Below, piece after piece: positions 17,844 to 27,757 of a stretch of DNA of 64,000 nucleotides. The position numbers and the translations under genes are program-made. Origin of the DNA: CBDCYS01 sp965226185. GTDB taxonomy: Bacteria > Acidobacteriota > Terriglobia > Bryobacterales > UBA6623. The notes under the pieces are model-generated. The model made no database searches. It saw only the letters and a program-made list of their open reading frames with translations, and had not been told where the DNA came from. The stretch's first letter is position 1. Every line of letters begins with the position of its first letter. The stretch is taken from assembly GCA_965226185.1 (NCBI GenBank), contig CBDDCT010000004.1:1-64000 (forward strand), in the 5' to 3' direction.

Positions 17844-18852
17844 AGCGCGAGTAGAGGCCGCGGGCCACGCCGATGTCATCCGTTCCTTTGACAATGGCGC
17901 GTCCATCAGCAAAGATCGTCAACTCGTGTGGAGGACAAATAAAGCGCAAGGCGTAATCGTTTGCTCGCACGGTCCCCAGCGGTTCCAGTGTTGCTTGCAA
18001 CTCGGCGAGATCAAGAGGCCGCTCTCGTTCATTGATTTGGACCGCGTCTCTTCCGCAGAGAGTGGCGGCGCGGCGCCGACTGTTCGCGAGGTACTGGAAC
18101 TTGCGGCGACCGCAAACGGTGCAATCAGGGTCGGCCCGCTCGGAAGAGACTGTTCGGACCGTGCTTTTCCATACATCCATGGTCAGCATTCTTGCCTGCA
18201 CGGCGTCCGTCTTGCCGGCCATGATCTTGAGCGCGTCGGCGACTTGCAGGGCCGCGATGGCCGCCGTGATGGAGTTAAGGATCCCGGCGGTATCGCAGGT
18301 CGGCTGAACACCTCCCGGTGGCTCGGGGAAGATGCAAGCCAAGCAGGCGCCGCGCTTGGGAAGAATCGGCATCGTAATGCCGTAGCTGCCGACGGCGGCG
18401 CCATAGATCCAGGGGATGCTGTGTTTCACAGCCAAGTCATTGATCAGATAGCGTGTCTCGAAGTTGTCGCAGCCGTCGAGGATCACATCCGCCGGCAGCA
18501 ACAACCGCTCGGCGTTGGCGGCGCTGAGATCAGCAATGCAGGGCTCAACCTGGATGCTGGAATTGATGGCCGCCAGCCTTCGGGCGGCGGCAGCGGCCTT
18601 TGGCAATGCTTGCTCTGCGTCGGATTCGTCAAACAACCATTGCCGCTGCAGATTGCTGGGCTCGACGTAGTCCCGGTCGATGATGACCATGCTGCCAACG
18701 CCCGCACGGGCCAGGGCCGCCGCGTGAAAGCTGCCGAGTGCGCCGCAACCAACGATGACGGCACGTGACTCCAGGAGACGCTGCTGACCTTGTTCGCCGA
18801 CTTCGTCAAACAGAATCTGGCGCGAATACTTTTCCCTGTCGCTGTCGGTCAT
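17830..18852 (-). CDS. ThiF/MoeB-family E1-like adenylyltransferase
   Basis: A 340-residue enzyme that adenylates the C-terminal glycine of a ubiquitin-like sulfur carrier (ThiS, MoaD or similar). The ATP site GCGALGSFHAAALARAGVG, the metal site DRDYVEPSNLQRQWLF and the DGCDNFETRYLINDLAV block are all present. Two CxxC pairs (CLAC and CTVC) should bind zinc. The C-terminal 80 residues (LCGRDAVQINERERPLDL onwards) look like an appended sulfur-carrier-like or regulatory segment rather than a rhodanese, as no rhodanese active-site cysteine is seen. It is followed at once by the Smr gene. Thiamine versus molybdopterin use cannot be decided here. Confidence 0.88.
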   Translation of the reverse strand: MTDSDREKYSRQILFDEVGEQGQQRLLESRAVIVGCGALGSFHAAALARAGVGSMVIIDRDYVEPSNLQRQWLFDESDAEQALPKAAAAARRLAAINSSIQVEPCIADLSAANAERLLLPADVILDGCDNFETRYLINDLAVKHSIPWIYGAAVGSYGITMPILPKRGACLACIFPEPPGGVQPTCDTAGILNSITAAIAALQVADALKIMAGKTDAVQARMLTMDVWKSTVRTVSSERADPDCTVCGRRKFQYLANSRRRAATLCGRDAVQINERERPLDLAELQATLEPLGTVRANDYALRFICPPHELTIFADGRAIVKGTDDIGVARGLYSRYVGI

Positions 18853-18982
18853 GCGGTTGTTGCCGCCCCGCCGAAGCCAGGGCGCTCAGCTACTAACGAT
18901 CCTATCAGCGCATGCGCTCCAGCAGCGAGGTTCCTCCCGCCCGCATCGTATGGCGTATACCAGGAAGGTATCGGCGGCGTCA

Positions 18983-18988
18983 TATAAT
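18983..18988 (+). promoter_or_regulatory. TATAAT -10 element just upstream of the Omp85 gene
   Basis: TATAAT lies 12 bp before the GTG start (19001), so a transcript from it would have little or no leader. No good -35 element was seen. Low confidence. Confidence 0.25.
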
Positions 18989-19000
18989 TTAGAGTAGCCT

Positions 19001-22000
19001 GTGCGTTCTCTTTTGCTGATGCTGTTTGCGGCGATGTTGGCCGCCGTACAGGCGCCCGCGGCCGATGTTGAGGGTTTGAACGTGGTGGAGGTGGACTTCG
19101 CCCCGCCCCGTCAGCCTCTAACGCAGAGGCATCTGGACGAAGTCGTCACGGTTAAGGAGGAGGCTCCGTACAACGGCCGTCAGGTTCGCGAAACTCTCCA
19201 TAACCTCTTCGCCACCGGGCGCTACTCCAAACAGATTGAAGTCGACGTCACGAAGCAGGATGGAGGCGTTAAGGTCACTTTTCTAGCGGAGCCGAGCTGG
19301 TTTATTGGCTTGGTCGGAATTGTTGGTGTTCCAGCTCCTCCCACCGAGAGTCAGCTTCTGAATGTCAGTGAGTTGGAGCTGGGTGAGATCTACACCGAAG
19401 AAAAGGTGCAATTCGCGAAACAAGAGATACGCCGGCTGCTCGAAGACAACGGCTTCTTCGCACCACAAGTAACGCACTCGGCGACCGATAATCCCGAGTA
19501 TCAGCAGCGTGACATCGAGATAACGATTGTGGCGGGATTACGGGCAGGCATTGGCAACATCATCCTCACGAGCGAGTCCCCCGGCGAGGTTCCGGTTTTG
19601 ACTATGGAGCAAGTCCGGCGGATTACAAAATGGCGTCAAGGCAAACCATTTCACCAAAGACGGATTCAGCGAGGACTGATTCGTCTCGAGGAGCATTTTA
19701 ACAAGGAAGACCGCTGGCGGGCGGAACCACGCGTGACCGGAAGGGATCTGGACGCCGACGCCAATCTGGTCTCGATCGTGCTCCAACTCAACCGCGGGCC
19801 GAAGATCAAGGTCCGAGTCGACGGCGAACAGTTCTCTCCCAAGCAACTGCGCAAGTATCTCCCGATCTACGAGGAGGGTGTGATTGACGATGACCTGCTG
19901 GAGGAGGGGCGCCGCAACCTTCGCGACCATTTGCAAACCCGCGGCTACTTTGATGCCAAGGTGGACTATTTTCGCGAGACTGAACGGGCCGATGAGGTCG
20001 TGATCGTCTATGACGTCGAGCGTGGCCAGCGGCGCCGGCTGGCGCGGCTCGACATCCAAGGTAACCAATTCTTCGATATCGAGACGATTCGCGAGCGCTT
20101 GCTGATCCAGGAAAAGAGCTTCCAGATTAGAAGAGGCCGCTACAACGAAAGCATGCTCGAGCGGGACACGGAGGCCATTGAGGATCTATACCGATCGAAC
20201 GGCTTCCGCGGGGTCAAGGTGGAAGGCAGGGTCAGCGGCAACTTCGGGGGCCGCGAAGAAAACCTAGCCGTATTCTTGACGATCGAGGAGGGTGAGCCGA
20301 CGATCGTCTCGGACGTCCGCATCCACGGAGCCGAACAGATTTCGGCCGATGAATTCTATCCGGATCTTGCGTCCGCGCCGCACCAGGTCTTCAGCGAACT
20401 CAGTATTGCCACGGACCGGGATATGATTCTGGGAACTTACTTCGACAACGGATTCCAGGATGCCCGGTTTAGCTGGAAACAGATCGCGGCCGATGAACCC
20501 AACCGCGTCATCGTCGAGTACACCATACAGGAGGGGAAGAACCTGCTGATCCGGCGCCCCATCATCACGGGGTTAAAACACACCCAAGAATCTCTCGTAA
20601 GCGGCCAAGTCCGCGTGACCCCGGGCGGCCCGCTGTCGCAGAGCGCGATGTTTGAGACCCAGCGGCGCCTCTATGACCTGGGGATCTTCTCCAAGGTGGA
20701 TGTGGACTTGCAGAACCCCGAAGGCAGCGAGCCTTCGAAGAACGTCCTGCTGCAGTTACAAGAGGCGCGACGCTGGACGGTCGGCGTGGGCGGAGGCGCC
20801 GAGTTTGCCCGCATCGGCGGGAATACGGCGGACGTGGCCTCGCCACTCGGCGACGCCTCGTTCAGCCCCCGTATCACTCTGGAGCTAACCCGGCTGAATC
20901 TGCGCGGACTTGGTCATACCGCTAGCATGCGCACCCGGTTCTCGAATCTGCAGCAGAGAGCCCTGTTCACCTACGAAGCGCCGCGGTTCAGCGGGTCGGA
21001 CAAGTGGCGCATGATCGTCAGCGGCCTGCTGGACACTTCCCGCAATGTGCGAACGTTCACGAGCAGGCGCGTCGAAGGAGCATTCCAGCTTCAGCACAAG
21101 ATCAGCAAGCCTTCGACCGCACTCTACCGCTACACCTACCGGCGCACTTCGATCGACCAAGCAACCCTGCAGATCACGCCGGAACTTATCCCCTTGGCAT
21201 CACAGCCGGTCCGAGTGGCGCTGCTCTCAGGCACCTACTTTCAAGACCGCCGGGACGACCCCACCGATGCCACGAAAGGCACGTACAACACGGTCGATTT
21301 GAGCTTCGCTTCCAACACCTGGGGTTCCCAGGCCGATTTTTTCCGGTTCCTGGGGCAGAACAGCACTTACTATCGGCTTGGGAAAAAGTTGGTTCTGGCG
21401 CGGACGATCCAGCTTGGTCTCATGGCGCCGCGCGGCAGTTTTCCGGCCTCCGATTCGACGGATGAACTTGATTTTGCGTCGAATCCAGATACCCGGATTC
21501 CTTTGTCGGAAAGGTTTTTTGGCGGCGGGGCCAACTCGCACCGCGGTTTTCCCGTGAATCAGGCTGGCCCGCGCGACCCGAAGACGGGGTTCCCGATCGG
21601 TGGCGGCGCTCTTTTGTTGAACAGCGTCGAACTGCGCTTCCCCCTGATCGGCGAGAATATCGGCGGCGTGTTGTTTCATGACGCCGGCAATGTTTACTCG
21701 CGGCTAGGGCGAATCAGCTTCAAGGGCACGCAAGAAGCTACCGTCGAAGACGCGGGTCGGCCCTCTCTGAGGTTTCCTCCAAGGGCTCGGTCGTCCCTGT
21801 TTCGGACATCGGCCACGGGCTTCGAGTTCGACTACATGGTGCACGCGGTTGGCTTCGGCCTGCGTTACCGCACGCCGGTCGGTCCGGTTCGTCTGGACCT
21901 AGCCTACAGTGTCAATCCACCGCGGTTTAATTTGGAACCGCCAGGCACGATCTCGCGTATTTCTGGTTTTCAATTTCACTTCTCGCTGGGACAGAGGTTC

Positions 22001-22003
22001 TAA
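19001..22003 (+). CDS. BamA/TamA-like Omp85 outer-membrane assembly protein
   Basis: A 1,000-residue outer-membrane protein. After a signal peptide (LLLMLFAAMLAAVQAPAA) come several POTRA repeats, recognisable by patterns such as VRVDGEQFSPKQLRKYLPIY, LDIQGNQFFDIETIRERLL and PIITGLKHTQESLVSGQVRV. The barrel half includes SFSPRITLELTRLNLRGLGH, the lid-lock-type segment LSERFFGGGANSHRGFP and the final strand ISGFQFHFSLGQRF. The last residue is Phe, the usual targeting signal. Together with the SurA-like and TamB genes directly downstream it is probably the barrel partner of TamB or the main BamA. Start: GTG 19001, which gives the full signal peptide. Its length exceeds E. coli BamA (about 810) because of longer POTRA spacing. 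Confidence 0.9.
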   Translation: MRSLLLMLFAAMLAAVQAPAADVEGLNVVEVDFAPPRQPLTQRHLDEVVTVKEEAPYNGRQVRETLHNLFATGRYSKQIEVDVTKQDGGVKVTFLAEPSWFIGLVGIVGVPAPPTESQLLNVSELELGEIYTEEKVQFAKQEIRRLLEDNGFFAPQVTHSATDNPEYQQRDIEITIVAGLRAGIGNIILTSESPGEVPVLTMEQVRRITKWRQGKPFHQRRIQRGLIRLEEHFNKEDRWRAEPRVTGRDLDADANLVSIVLQLNRGPKIKVRVDGEQFSPKQLRKYLPIYEEGVIDDDLLEEGRRNLRDHLQTRGYFDAKVDYFRETERADEVVIVYDVERGQRRRLARLDIQGNQFFDIETIRERLLIQEKSFQIRRGRYNESMLERDTEAIEDLYRSNGFRGVKVEGRVSGNFGGREENLAVFLTIEEGEPTIVSDVRIHGAEQISADEFYPDLASAPHQVFSELSIATDRDMILGTYFDNGFQDARFSWKQIAADEPNRVIVEYTIQEGKNLLIRRPIITGLKHTQESLVSGQVRVTPGGPLSQSAMFETQRRLYDLGIFSKVDVDLQNPEGSEPSKNVLLQLQEARRWTVGVGGGAEFARIGGNTADVASPLGDASFSPRITLELTRLNLRGLGHTASMRTRFSNLQQRALFTYEAPRFSGSDKWRMIVSGLLDTSRNVRTFTSRRVEGAFQLQHKISKPSTALYRYTYRRTSIDQATLQITPELIPLASQPVRVALLSGTYFQDRRDDPTDATKGTYNTVDLSFASNTWGSQADFFRFLGQNSTYYRLGKKLVLARTIQLGLMAPRGSFPASDSTDELDFASNPDTRIPLSERFFGGGANSHRGFPVNQAGPRDPKTGFPIGGGALLLNSVELRFPLIGENIGGVLFHDAGNVYSRLGRISFKGTQEATVEDAGRPSLRFPPRARSSLFRTSATGFEFDYMVHAVGFGLRYRTPVGPVRLDLAYSVNPPRFNLEPPGTISRISGFQFHFSLGQRF

Positions 22004-22024
22004 GGCTCAAGCCAGGGACAACAA

Positions 22025-22708
22025 ATGAGACTGCTCAATCACGTCCTATTTCCTTTGATCTGCTGCCTGCTGCCGGGAGGCGCAGTGCGCGCGGAGATTC
22101 TCGACAAAGTGGTGGCCGTAGTTGGCAAGAACGTCATCACCTTAAGCGAAGTCGCGCAACAGTTGCGCTTGGAGTCCTTCATCAACCAGCGGCCCGCGGA
22201 CAATTCCACACAAGCACGTTCGCTGGCGTTGCGGCGGCTCATCGATCAGAGCCTGATCTCACAAGAGATGCTGGTCACCAGTTTTCTGGGGGCCAGTGAC
22301 GAGCAGATCGAACAAGAACTGGCTGCCTCGCGGCAGCAGGAATTCCCCAACGGGATGAGTTTCGACGCCGCGCTGAAGGCATACAACCTCTCGGAAGAAG
22401 ACCTCAGGGATTTTCTGCGGCGGCAGCTCAATATGCTGCGGTTCATCGACTTTCGGTTTCGGACGGGGATGGAGATATCGGAGGATGAAATCAAGAGCTA
22501 TTACGAGAACAGCTATACGCCTCAGGTGCGGCTGGTGGAAGCAGGAGTCCCCGAGCCCTTGACGGAAGTGCACGGGCAAATACGAGAGATCGTCGCCCAA
22601 CAACAGGTTGATGCCTTGTTCGACGACTGGCTCAAGCGAGTCCGCGCCAGTTCGCGGATCGACATCGCCGAGAGCGGGGAATCCGCTGAGAGTAGGCAGG
22701 TGGAGTGA
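22025..22708 (+). CDS. SurA N-terminal-domain periplasmic chaperone without a PPIase domain
   Basis: A 227-residue secreted protein with a signal peptide (LLNHVLFPLICCLLPGGAVRA) followed by EILDKVVAVVGKNVITLSEV, the first strand-helix of the SurA chaperone core. RSLALRRLIDQSLISQEML and the long helices up to SEEDLRDFLRRQLNMLRFID complete the chaperone fold. The parvulin prolyl-isomerase modules of full SurA are missing, which in this family leaves chaperone activity. It starts 21 bp after the Omp85 gene and probably delivers barrel substrates to it. Confidence 0.85.
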   Translation: MRLLNHVLFPLICCLLPGGAVRAEILDKVVAVVGKNVITLSEVAQQLRLESFINQRPADNSTQARSLALRRLIDQSLISQEMLVTSFLGASDEQIEQELAASRQQEFPNGMSFDAALKAYNLSEEDLRDFLRRQLNMLRFIDFRFRTGMEISEDEIKSYYENSYTPQVRLVEAGVPEPLTEVHGQIREIVAQQQVDALFDDWLKRVRASSRIDIAESGESAESRQVE

Positions 22709-22779
22709 TGATTCGAGTGAAATTCGCCGGTCGAACGTTGTCCCGCCGTCCCATGGACGGCGTGTCCGCTGAGTAAAAG

Positions 22780-25700
22780 ATGCAAAGCTCCTTGCTCCAT
22801 ATCCCGCGAAATCGCTGGACGATCGCGCTCGCGACCGCCGCGGGGGCGCTGTCGGTTGCGGTCACGGGACTGCATTTGCTGGCGCAAAGCGAATGGTTCG
22901 AGCAGAAAATCCGCGAACGGCTCGTCGCCGGCCTCCAAGAGGCCAGCGGAGGCCGCGTTGAGATCGGCGACTTGGACTTTTCCTTGTTCGGCCGCAGTCT
23001 GGAGATCCGGCAACTGACGATTCACGGGACCGAAATCCCGCCCAATCCTCCGCTGCTGGAAATTCCCGAGGTCGAGCTGAGATTCGGCATCGACTCCCTG
23101 ATGAGAAGGCAATTTTCGCTGCGGGCGCTGCAGTTGTCGGATCCCGCTATGCACATCGAGGTAGCCGCGGATGGATCCAGCAACGTCCCCAGCCCGGCAA
23201 TCGCCGAGAACGGCAACTCAGGCCTCGGTTTTTTTGATGTTGCCGTCGGACTGTTCGAGCTGGATCGGGGCAGCGTTTATTGGAATGGGACGCGCTACGA
23301 CATCACATTTTCAGCGGAAGATTTTAGCGTCAGGACCCAATTCGACGAGGAAGGCGAGCGCTATATCGCTCGCCTTCGGCTGCGCGACTCCTCAGCGGAG
23401 ATAGGAGAACTAAGGCCGCTGCTTTCAAAAGGCGAGGCCGATGTATGGCTCTATCGGGACCGTATCGAAATACCGAATATTTCGGTTACCGCGGGACAAT
23501 CCAAGCTCTCCGGCGATGTTGTTCTTGATGGCTGGCGGCAGCCAAACGCGGCGGCCAATTATGAGGCCGAGATCGCTTTGCCCGAACTCGCTGAATGGCT
23601 CAATCATCCGGTTGTCGACAGCGGCGTTGCGATTGTCAAAGGCAAAGTGAACTGGGAGGCAGGCAAACAAAAGCTGGGCTACAGCGGGACGATCTCCGCC
23701 TTTGATGTGAGTGCGAACACACCCGCGGGCGTCGTCGGCGGAGTTGCGGCTGAAGCCAAGTTTTCCGGCGACCAGAACCGTCTGTCGGCAGGCCCCGTGA
23801 CGATCTCTGTATGGGGCGGCTCGCTCAGCGGCTCCGCGAGCGTGGAGAATCTCCAAGGCCCGTCGGCGCCTCGCCTGCAATTGGAAGGGGAACTTCAGGA
23901 TGTCCCGTTGGATGAGATCTACGCGGCAGCGGATTCCTCGAAGGTTCCATTTGAAACTCTCCCCTGGAGCGCCACGCTGGGCGCGCGCCTAAAAATCGAG
24001 GGCGAACCGGATAACCTGCGAACTGACTTGGCTCTGACGCTTTCGGCCCCCAATAATTCGGCCCCCGAGTTCGAGCCGGCGGCCGGTACGCCGCTGGAGG
24101 GCTTTCTCCAACTGCACTACAGCAGTCTGGAGCAAGCCGTCCGGATAGCGCGATTTGAGCTAATGACCCCTTACACCGAAATCGAAGCGAGCGGAACGAT
24201 TGCGGCCGATGCCAGTGCAGCGTTGCACGTGGCGGTAAATCTGAGTTCAACGAACGACATCGCCGCCTGGCTCGAGGCCACGGGCCGTTCGCTCGACGGC
24301 CTGCCGTTTCAACTCAACGGCGAAGCGGCGGTCGCTGGTGAGTTGCGCGGAAACTTTCTCGCCGATGGAATCCAGCAGGCCGTGTTCGCGGGGGATTTGA
24401 GCGCCGACGATGTTCACGTTCAGGGATACGACTTCCATCGCGTGGCGGGTCAAGTCGAAGCCGCCCGCGACAGCTTGAAAGTGACGCGAGGAAGTATCGA
24501 GTACGGATCCGCGCGCGCCACCGTCAACCTGAGCTTACCGCTGGATCGGGGAACGATCGCCTCTGGCTTGCCCTGGTCGGCGGACATTGAAATCACCGGC
24601 CTGGATGCGGGCCTTCTGTTGGCGAAGGTCGGCTTTGAAGCTCCGGTGAAGGGACGGCTCGAGGGCCGTTTGGCGGTTCGGGGAAGCCGCTCCAGCCCGA
24701 CGGGCGAAGGGCGGCTCGAGATGCGGGACCTCGAGCTGTGGGGCGATCCGTTCGAAAGCCTCGCGGGCCGTTTCCAGTTCAGCGAAGAAAAGGTGACGAT
24801 CCAATCGCTCAATATCGTGCGTGGTGGCGCCCGAGTCGATGCGAAGGCGGAGTTCGAGCGGGCTCGCAAGCAGTTGAGTTTCGAGGCGGAAAGCTCCGAT
24901 TGGCCGCTCGCCTATCTTCCCGTGCTGGCCGAGGCGGAAGACCGGCCCAGCGGCGCGTTGCGCTTCAAGCTAACGGGATCGGGCCGGCTGGGGAAAGGCG
25001 GCGAGCTTTTCGAAAATCTCGAAGCGGCGGGGTCGTGGGCGGTCCCGGATCTCTCGATCGGCGGGAAACGGCTGGGGGAGTTCCAAGGCGCCGTGGAAAC
25101 GGTTGGCGAGGAAGTCTCGCTCGACTGGCAAGGAAACGTTTTGGGCGGGACTATCGGAGGCCGTACGAGGTTGCAGCCGCGCGGGTCGTTCAACGGAGAG
25201 GTGGAATTCAAGAAAATTGACGCCGTTGCGCTCGTTCGAATGGCGAATGTTCCGCTGGAGCAATTGACGGGAGAACTCGACGGCAGGTGTTCGTTTTCAG
25301 GTGATGCTTTGAACCTTGGCGGCATGCAAGCGGCCGGAGAGATGACGCGCCTCGAATTCGCACTCGCGAAAATTGCCGGTTCCGAAAGCGGTTATTCCAT
25401 TTCCAATCTTCCTTTCCCAATGCGATGGAGCATCGAAAATCAGACCCTCAAGCTGGACCGCATGAGGCTGCTGGGCCCTGGGCCGGCCGGCGCGCCGGAA
25501 GAAGAAGGTACGGATATCGAAATCAACGGCACCGTCGGCTTGAGCGGGCCCGGAAACTTCGATCTGGATTTGACCGGAGTGTTCAATCTCGCCGTGGCCC
25601 AAAGTTTTGACTCGAACCTTAGGGCGGCGGGCGCCTCAACCGTGCAAGTCAAGATCTCGGGTGACTTGAGTGATCCGGTGGTTCAGGGCAGCATGGAAGT

Positions 25701-26841
25701 GAAGGACGGCACGCTGCGTTACGCCGATTTTGCGAATGGTCTGAGCGAGATGAACGGCCGCCTGACCTTCACCGGCAAGCGTATTCGGATCGATAAACTC
25801 AGCGCGGCGACCGGCGGCGGCAGATTGCGGCTGACCGGAAACGTGGATTTCGAAGGAACATCCAGCTACAGACTGACCGCCGAGGCGGAAAGAGTCCGCA
25901 TCCGCTATCAACCGGTGAGCACCATCGTGGACGGCGAGTTTACTCTCTCGGGAACCGACGTTCAAAGTTTGCTGAGCGGCGAAGTTGTCGTCGAGCGGGC
26001 CGCCCTGAGTCCCGACATCGATCTAGGCGCGATTCTGGCGTCGCTCGGGGAGCCTTCGGCTCCACCGGCTAGCGACCCGGCGCTCTCGAACATGCAACTC
26101 AATGTCCGGGTCACCTCAATCCCGGTTCTCCGAGTCGAAACCAACCTCGTTCGCGACATGCAGACGCGGATCAACCTGCGCGTGACGGGAACCGCTCTCC
26201 AGCCTTCCTTGTTTGGCCGAGTTAGCGTGACGCAGGGCCAAGTGGTCTTCCAAGGCTCGCGGTATTTCATCAACCGGGGAGATATCGATTTCGTCAATCC
26301 TTTCCGCATTGAGCCGGTAGTCAATTTCGAGCTGGAGACGCGCGTGCGCGATGTGGATTTGGCGCTAGTTCTGTCGGGTCCGGCGCGCAAGATGAATCTG
26401 AGCTACCGCTCGGATCCACCCCTTCAATTCAACGAACTGGTGAGTCTGATCACGGTCGGGCGCGCCCCGAGTCAGGACCCGGTTTTCGCCTCGCAGCAAG
26501 CCATCGAACAGCAGGGCCTGTTGCAAGCCGGAGCGAGCACGGTCCTCTCCAACGCGCTGTCGCAGCCCGTTTCGGGCCGTCTGCGGCGTTTTTTTGGAGT
26601 GAGCCGTTTGCGTGTTGATCCTCAGATTGGAGGGGCGGAGGCCAATCCCAGCGCGCGCATCTCCACCGAACAGCAGCTCACCAGCGATCTGACATTGATC
26701 TACAGCTATGACCTTTCCTCCGCCCAGCAACAGGCAGTCCGCGTCGAGTGGAGCCCGACGAGGCGCTTCTCCCTGATATTCACCCGCGACGAAAACGGGC
26801 TTGTCGGCGGCGACTTTCTCTACAAGAAAAGGCTGCGCTAA
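22780..26841 (+). CDS. tamB: TamB-like translocation and assembly module protein
   Basis: A 1,353-residue protein anchored by one N-terminal helix (WTIALATAAGALSVAVTGLH) with a long periplasmic beta-taco body, thought to bridge inner and outer membranes for lipid transport or autotransporter assembly. The C-terminal DUF490/TamB domain is clear: YFINRGDIDFVNPFRIEPVV, NFELETRVRDVDLAL, SGPARKMNLSYRSDPPL and ELVSLITVGRAPSQDP, ending in the Omp85-contacting segment LIYSYDLSSAQQQAVRVEWS. Position after the Omp85 and SurA-like genes supports a common operon. ATG 22780 is 71 bp after the SurA-like stop. Confidence 0.9.
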   Translation: MQSSLLHIPRNRWTIALATAAGALSVAVTGLHLLAQSEWFEQKIRERLVAGLQEASGGRVEIGDLDFSLFGRSLEIRQLTIHGTEIPPNPPLLEIPEVELRFGIDSLMRRQFSLRALQLSDPAMHIEVAADGSSNVPSPAIAENGNSGLGFFDVAVGLFELDRGSVYWNGTRYDITFSAEDFSVRTQFDEEGERYIARLRLRDSSAEIGELRPLLSKGEADVWLYRDRIEIPNISVTAGQSKLSGDVVLDGWRQPNAAANYEAEIALPELAEWLNHPVVDSGVAIVKGKVNWEAGKQKLGYSGTISAFDVSANTPAGVVGGVAAEAKFSGDQNRLSAGPVTISVWGGSLSGSASVENLQGPSAPRLQLEGELQDVPLDEIYAAADSSKVPFETLPWSATLGARLKIEGEPDNLRTDLALTLSAPNNSAPEFEPAAGTPLEGFLQLHYSSLEQAVRIARFELMTPYTEIEASGTIAADASAALHVAVNLSSTNDIAAWLEATGRSLDGLPFQLNGEAAVAGELRGNFLADGIQQAVFAGDLSADDVHVQGYDFHRVAGQVEAARDSLKVTRGSIEYGSARATVNLSLPLDRGTIASGLPWSADIEITGLDAGLLLAKVGFEAPVKGRLEGRLAVRGSRSSPTGEGRLEMRDLELWGDPFESLAGRFQFSEEKVTIQSLNIVRGGARVDAKAEFERARKQLSFEAESSDWPLAYLPVLAEAEDRPSGALRFKLTGSGRLGKGGELFENLEAAGSWAVPDLSIGGKRLGEFQGAVETVGEEVSLDWQGNVLGGTIGGRTRLQPRGSFNGEVEFKKIDAVALVRMANVPLEQLTGELDGRCSFSGDALNLGGMQAAGEMTRLEFALAKIAGSESGYSISNLPFPMRWSIENQTLKLDRMRLLGPGPAGAPEEEGTDIEINGTVGLSGPGNFDLDLTGVFNLAVAQSFDSNLRAAGASTVQVKISGDLSDPVVQGSMEVKDGTLRYADFANGLSEMNGRLTFTGKRIRIDKLSAATGGGRLRLTGNVDFEGTSSYRLTAEAERVRIRYQPVSTIVDGEFTLSGTDVQSLLSGEVVVERAALSPDIDLGAILASLGEPSAPPASDPALSNMQLNVRVTSIPVLRVETNLVRDMQTRINLRVTGTALQPSLFGRVSVTQGQVVFQGSRYFINRGDIDFVNPFRIEPVVNFELETRVRDVDLALVLSGPARKMNLSYRSDPPLQFNELVSLITVGRAPSQDPVFASQQAIEQQGLLQAGASTVLSNALSQPVSGRLRRFFGVSRLRVDPQIGGAEANPSARISTEQQLTSDLTLIYSYDLSSAQQQAVRVEWSPTRRFSLIFTRDENGLVGGDFLYKKRLR

Positions 26842-27492
26842 GTGAAGAACTGGGATGAGTTGCGCCACCAGATGGTCGACGTGCAGCTCCGCAAGCGCGG
26901 CATCCGGAATGAGCGCGTTCTCAAGGCTATGCAGACCGTCCCGCGTCACGAGTTCGTGCCGCCGGCGAGCCGTCATCGGGCCTATGCCGACGCACCCGAG
27001 CCAATCGGAGCGAGCCAGACGATTTCGCAGCCGTATATAGTCGCGGCCATGGCTGAGACCTTGAATCTCGAAGAAAACGATCGCGTTCTTGAGGTTGGAG
27101 CGGGGTCCGGTTACGCCGCGGCAGTCATGGCAATGCTGGCGGAGCACATTTACGCCATGGAGATCGAACCCGCGCTCGTCAACTCGGCCCGCGACAACCT
27201 TGCGCGGACAGGCTTCGGCGAGCGCGTCAGCGTCATCGGCGGTGACGGTACGCTAGGATATCCCCAAGCAGCCCCTTTCCAGGCGATCTCCGTTGCCGCG
27301 GCAGCGCCCGGCGTGCCCCCGGCGCTGCTCGAGCAGCTAGACGAAGAAGGAGGCCGGCTCGTGATTCCGGTAGGTTCCGTTAACGATCAGGAGTTGCGGC
27401 TTATTCGAAAGCTTGGAAAGAAGGTTGACACCCGAGTCGTCACCGGCTGCCGCTTCGTGCCGCTGCGAGGAGAGCAAGGTTGGCGGAACTAG
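26842..27492 (+). CDS. pcm: Protein-L-isoaspartate O-methyltransferase
   Basis: Pcm methylates L-isoaspartyl residues with SAM, starting their repair. The 216-residue product has the family marker EPIGASQTISQPYIVAAMAE, the SAM motif VLEVGAGSGYAAAVMA and the end FVPLRGEQGW. The normally conserved post-I Asp/Glu-rich strand YAMEIEPAL is present. GTG 26842 directly follows the TamB stop codon (26839-26841), so translation is probably coupled. Envelope operons that end with pcm are known, and its role here may be repair of long-lived proteins. Confidence 0.93.
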   Translation: MKNWDELRHQMVDVQLRKRGIRNERVLKAMQTVPRHEFVPPASRHRAYADAPEPIGASQTISQPYIVAAMAETLNLEENDRVLEVGAGSGYAAAVMAMLAEHIYAMEIEPALVNSARDNLARTGFGERVSVIGGDGTLGYPQAAPFQAISVAAAAPGVPPALLEQLDEEGGRLVIPVGSVNDQELRLIRKLGKKVDTRVVTGCRFVPLRGEQGWRN

Positions 27493-27685
27493 CCCGCATT
27501 TCTCGCCACCTGACGGCCGAAGCACGCGATAAGGCCGCCATTACTTCGTTGCGCTTGCTCGCCATGCTCAACGTAGGGTCAAGTACGCGTCTTTAATTGA
27601 ATGAGGGTCGTCAAGCGACGCGCGCCTCGTACTGACGGCCTTCTCACGCACTTCGCCTCGCCACGTGGTGAGAAAAGCGGGCTAG
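27489..27685. repeat. Inverted-repeat unit (family P2) between pcm and selB
   Basis: CTAGCCCGCATTTCTCGCCA begins at 27489, overlapping the pcm stop codon, and its inverted partner (complement CTAGCCCGCTTTTCTCACCA) ends at 27685, matching at 19 of 21 positions. The 155 bp between contain two direct CTGACGGCC units. A single arm of the same sequence occurs at 63046-63066. No gene is seen in the rest of 27493-27757. Confidence 0.75.
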
Positions 27686-27757
27686 CAATTGGCCGGGGAG
27701 ATCCGCGAGACCTCGGTACGGCGGGGCTTCCCGTCGATCGGGAGAACTGACGAAGCC

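Noticed and set aside
27493..27757. tRNA-Sec gene beside selB
   Set aside because: No cloverleaf with a CCA-adjacent acceptor stem or UCA anticodon arm could be built; the region is explained by the P2 inverted repeat.
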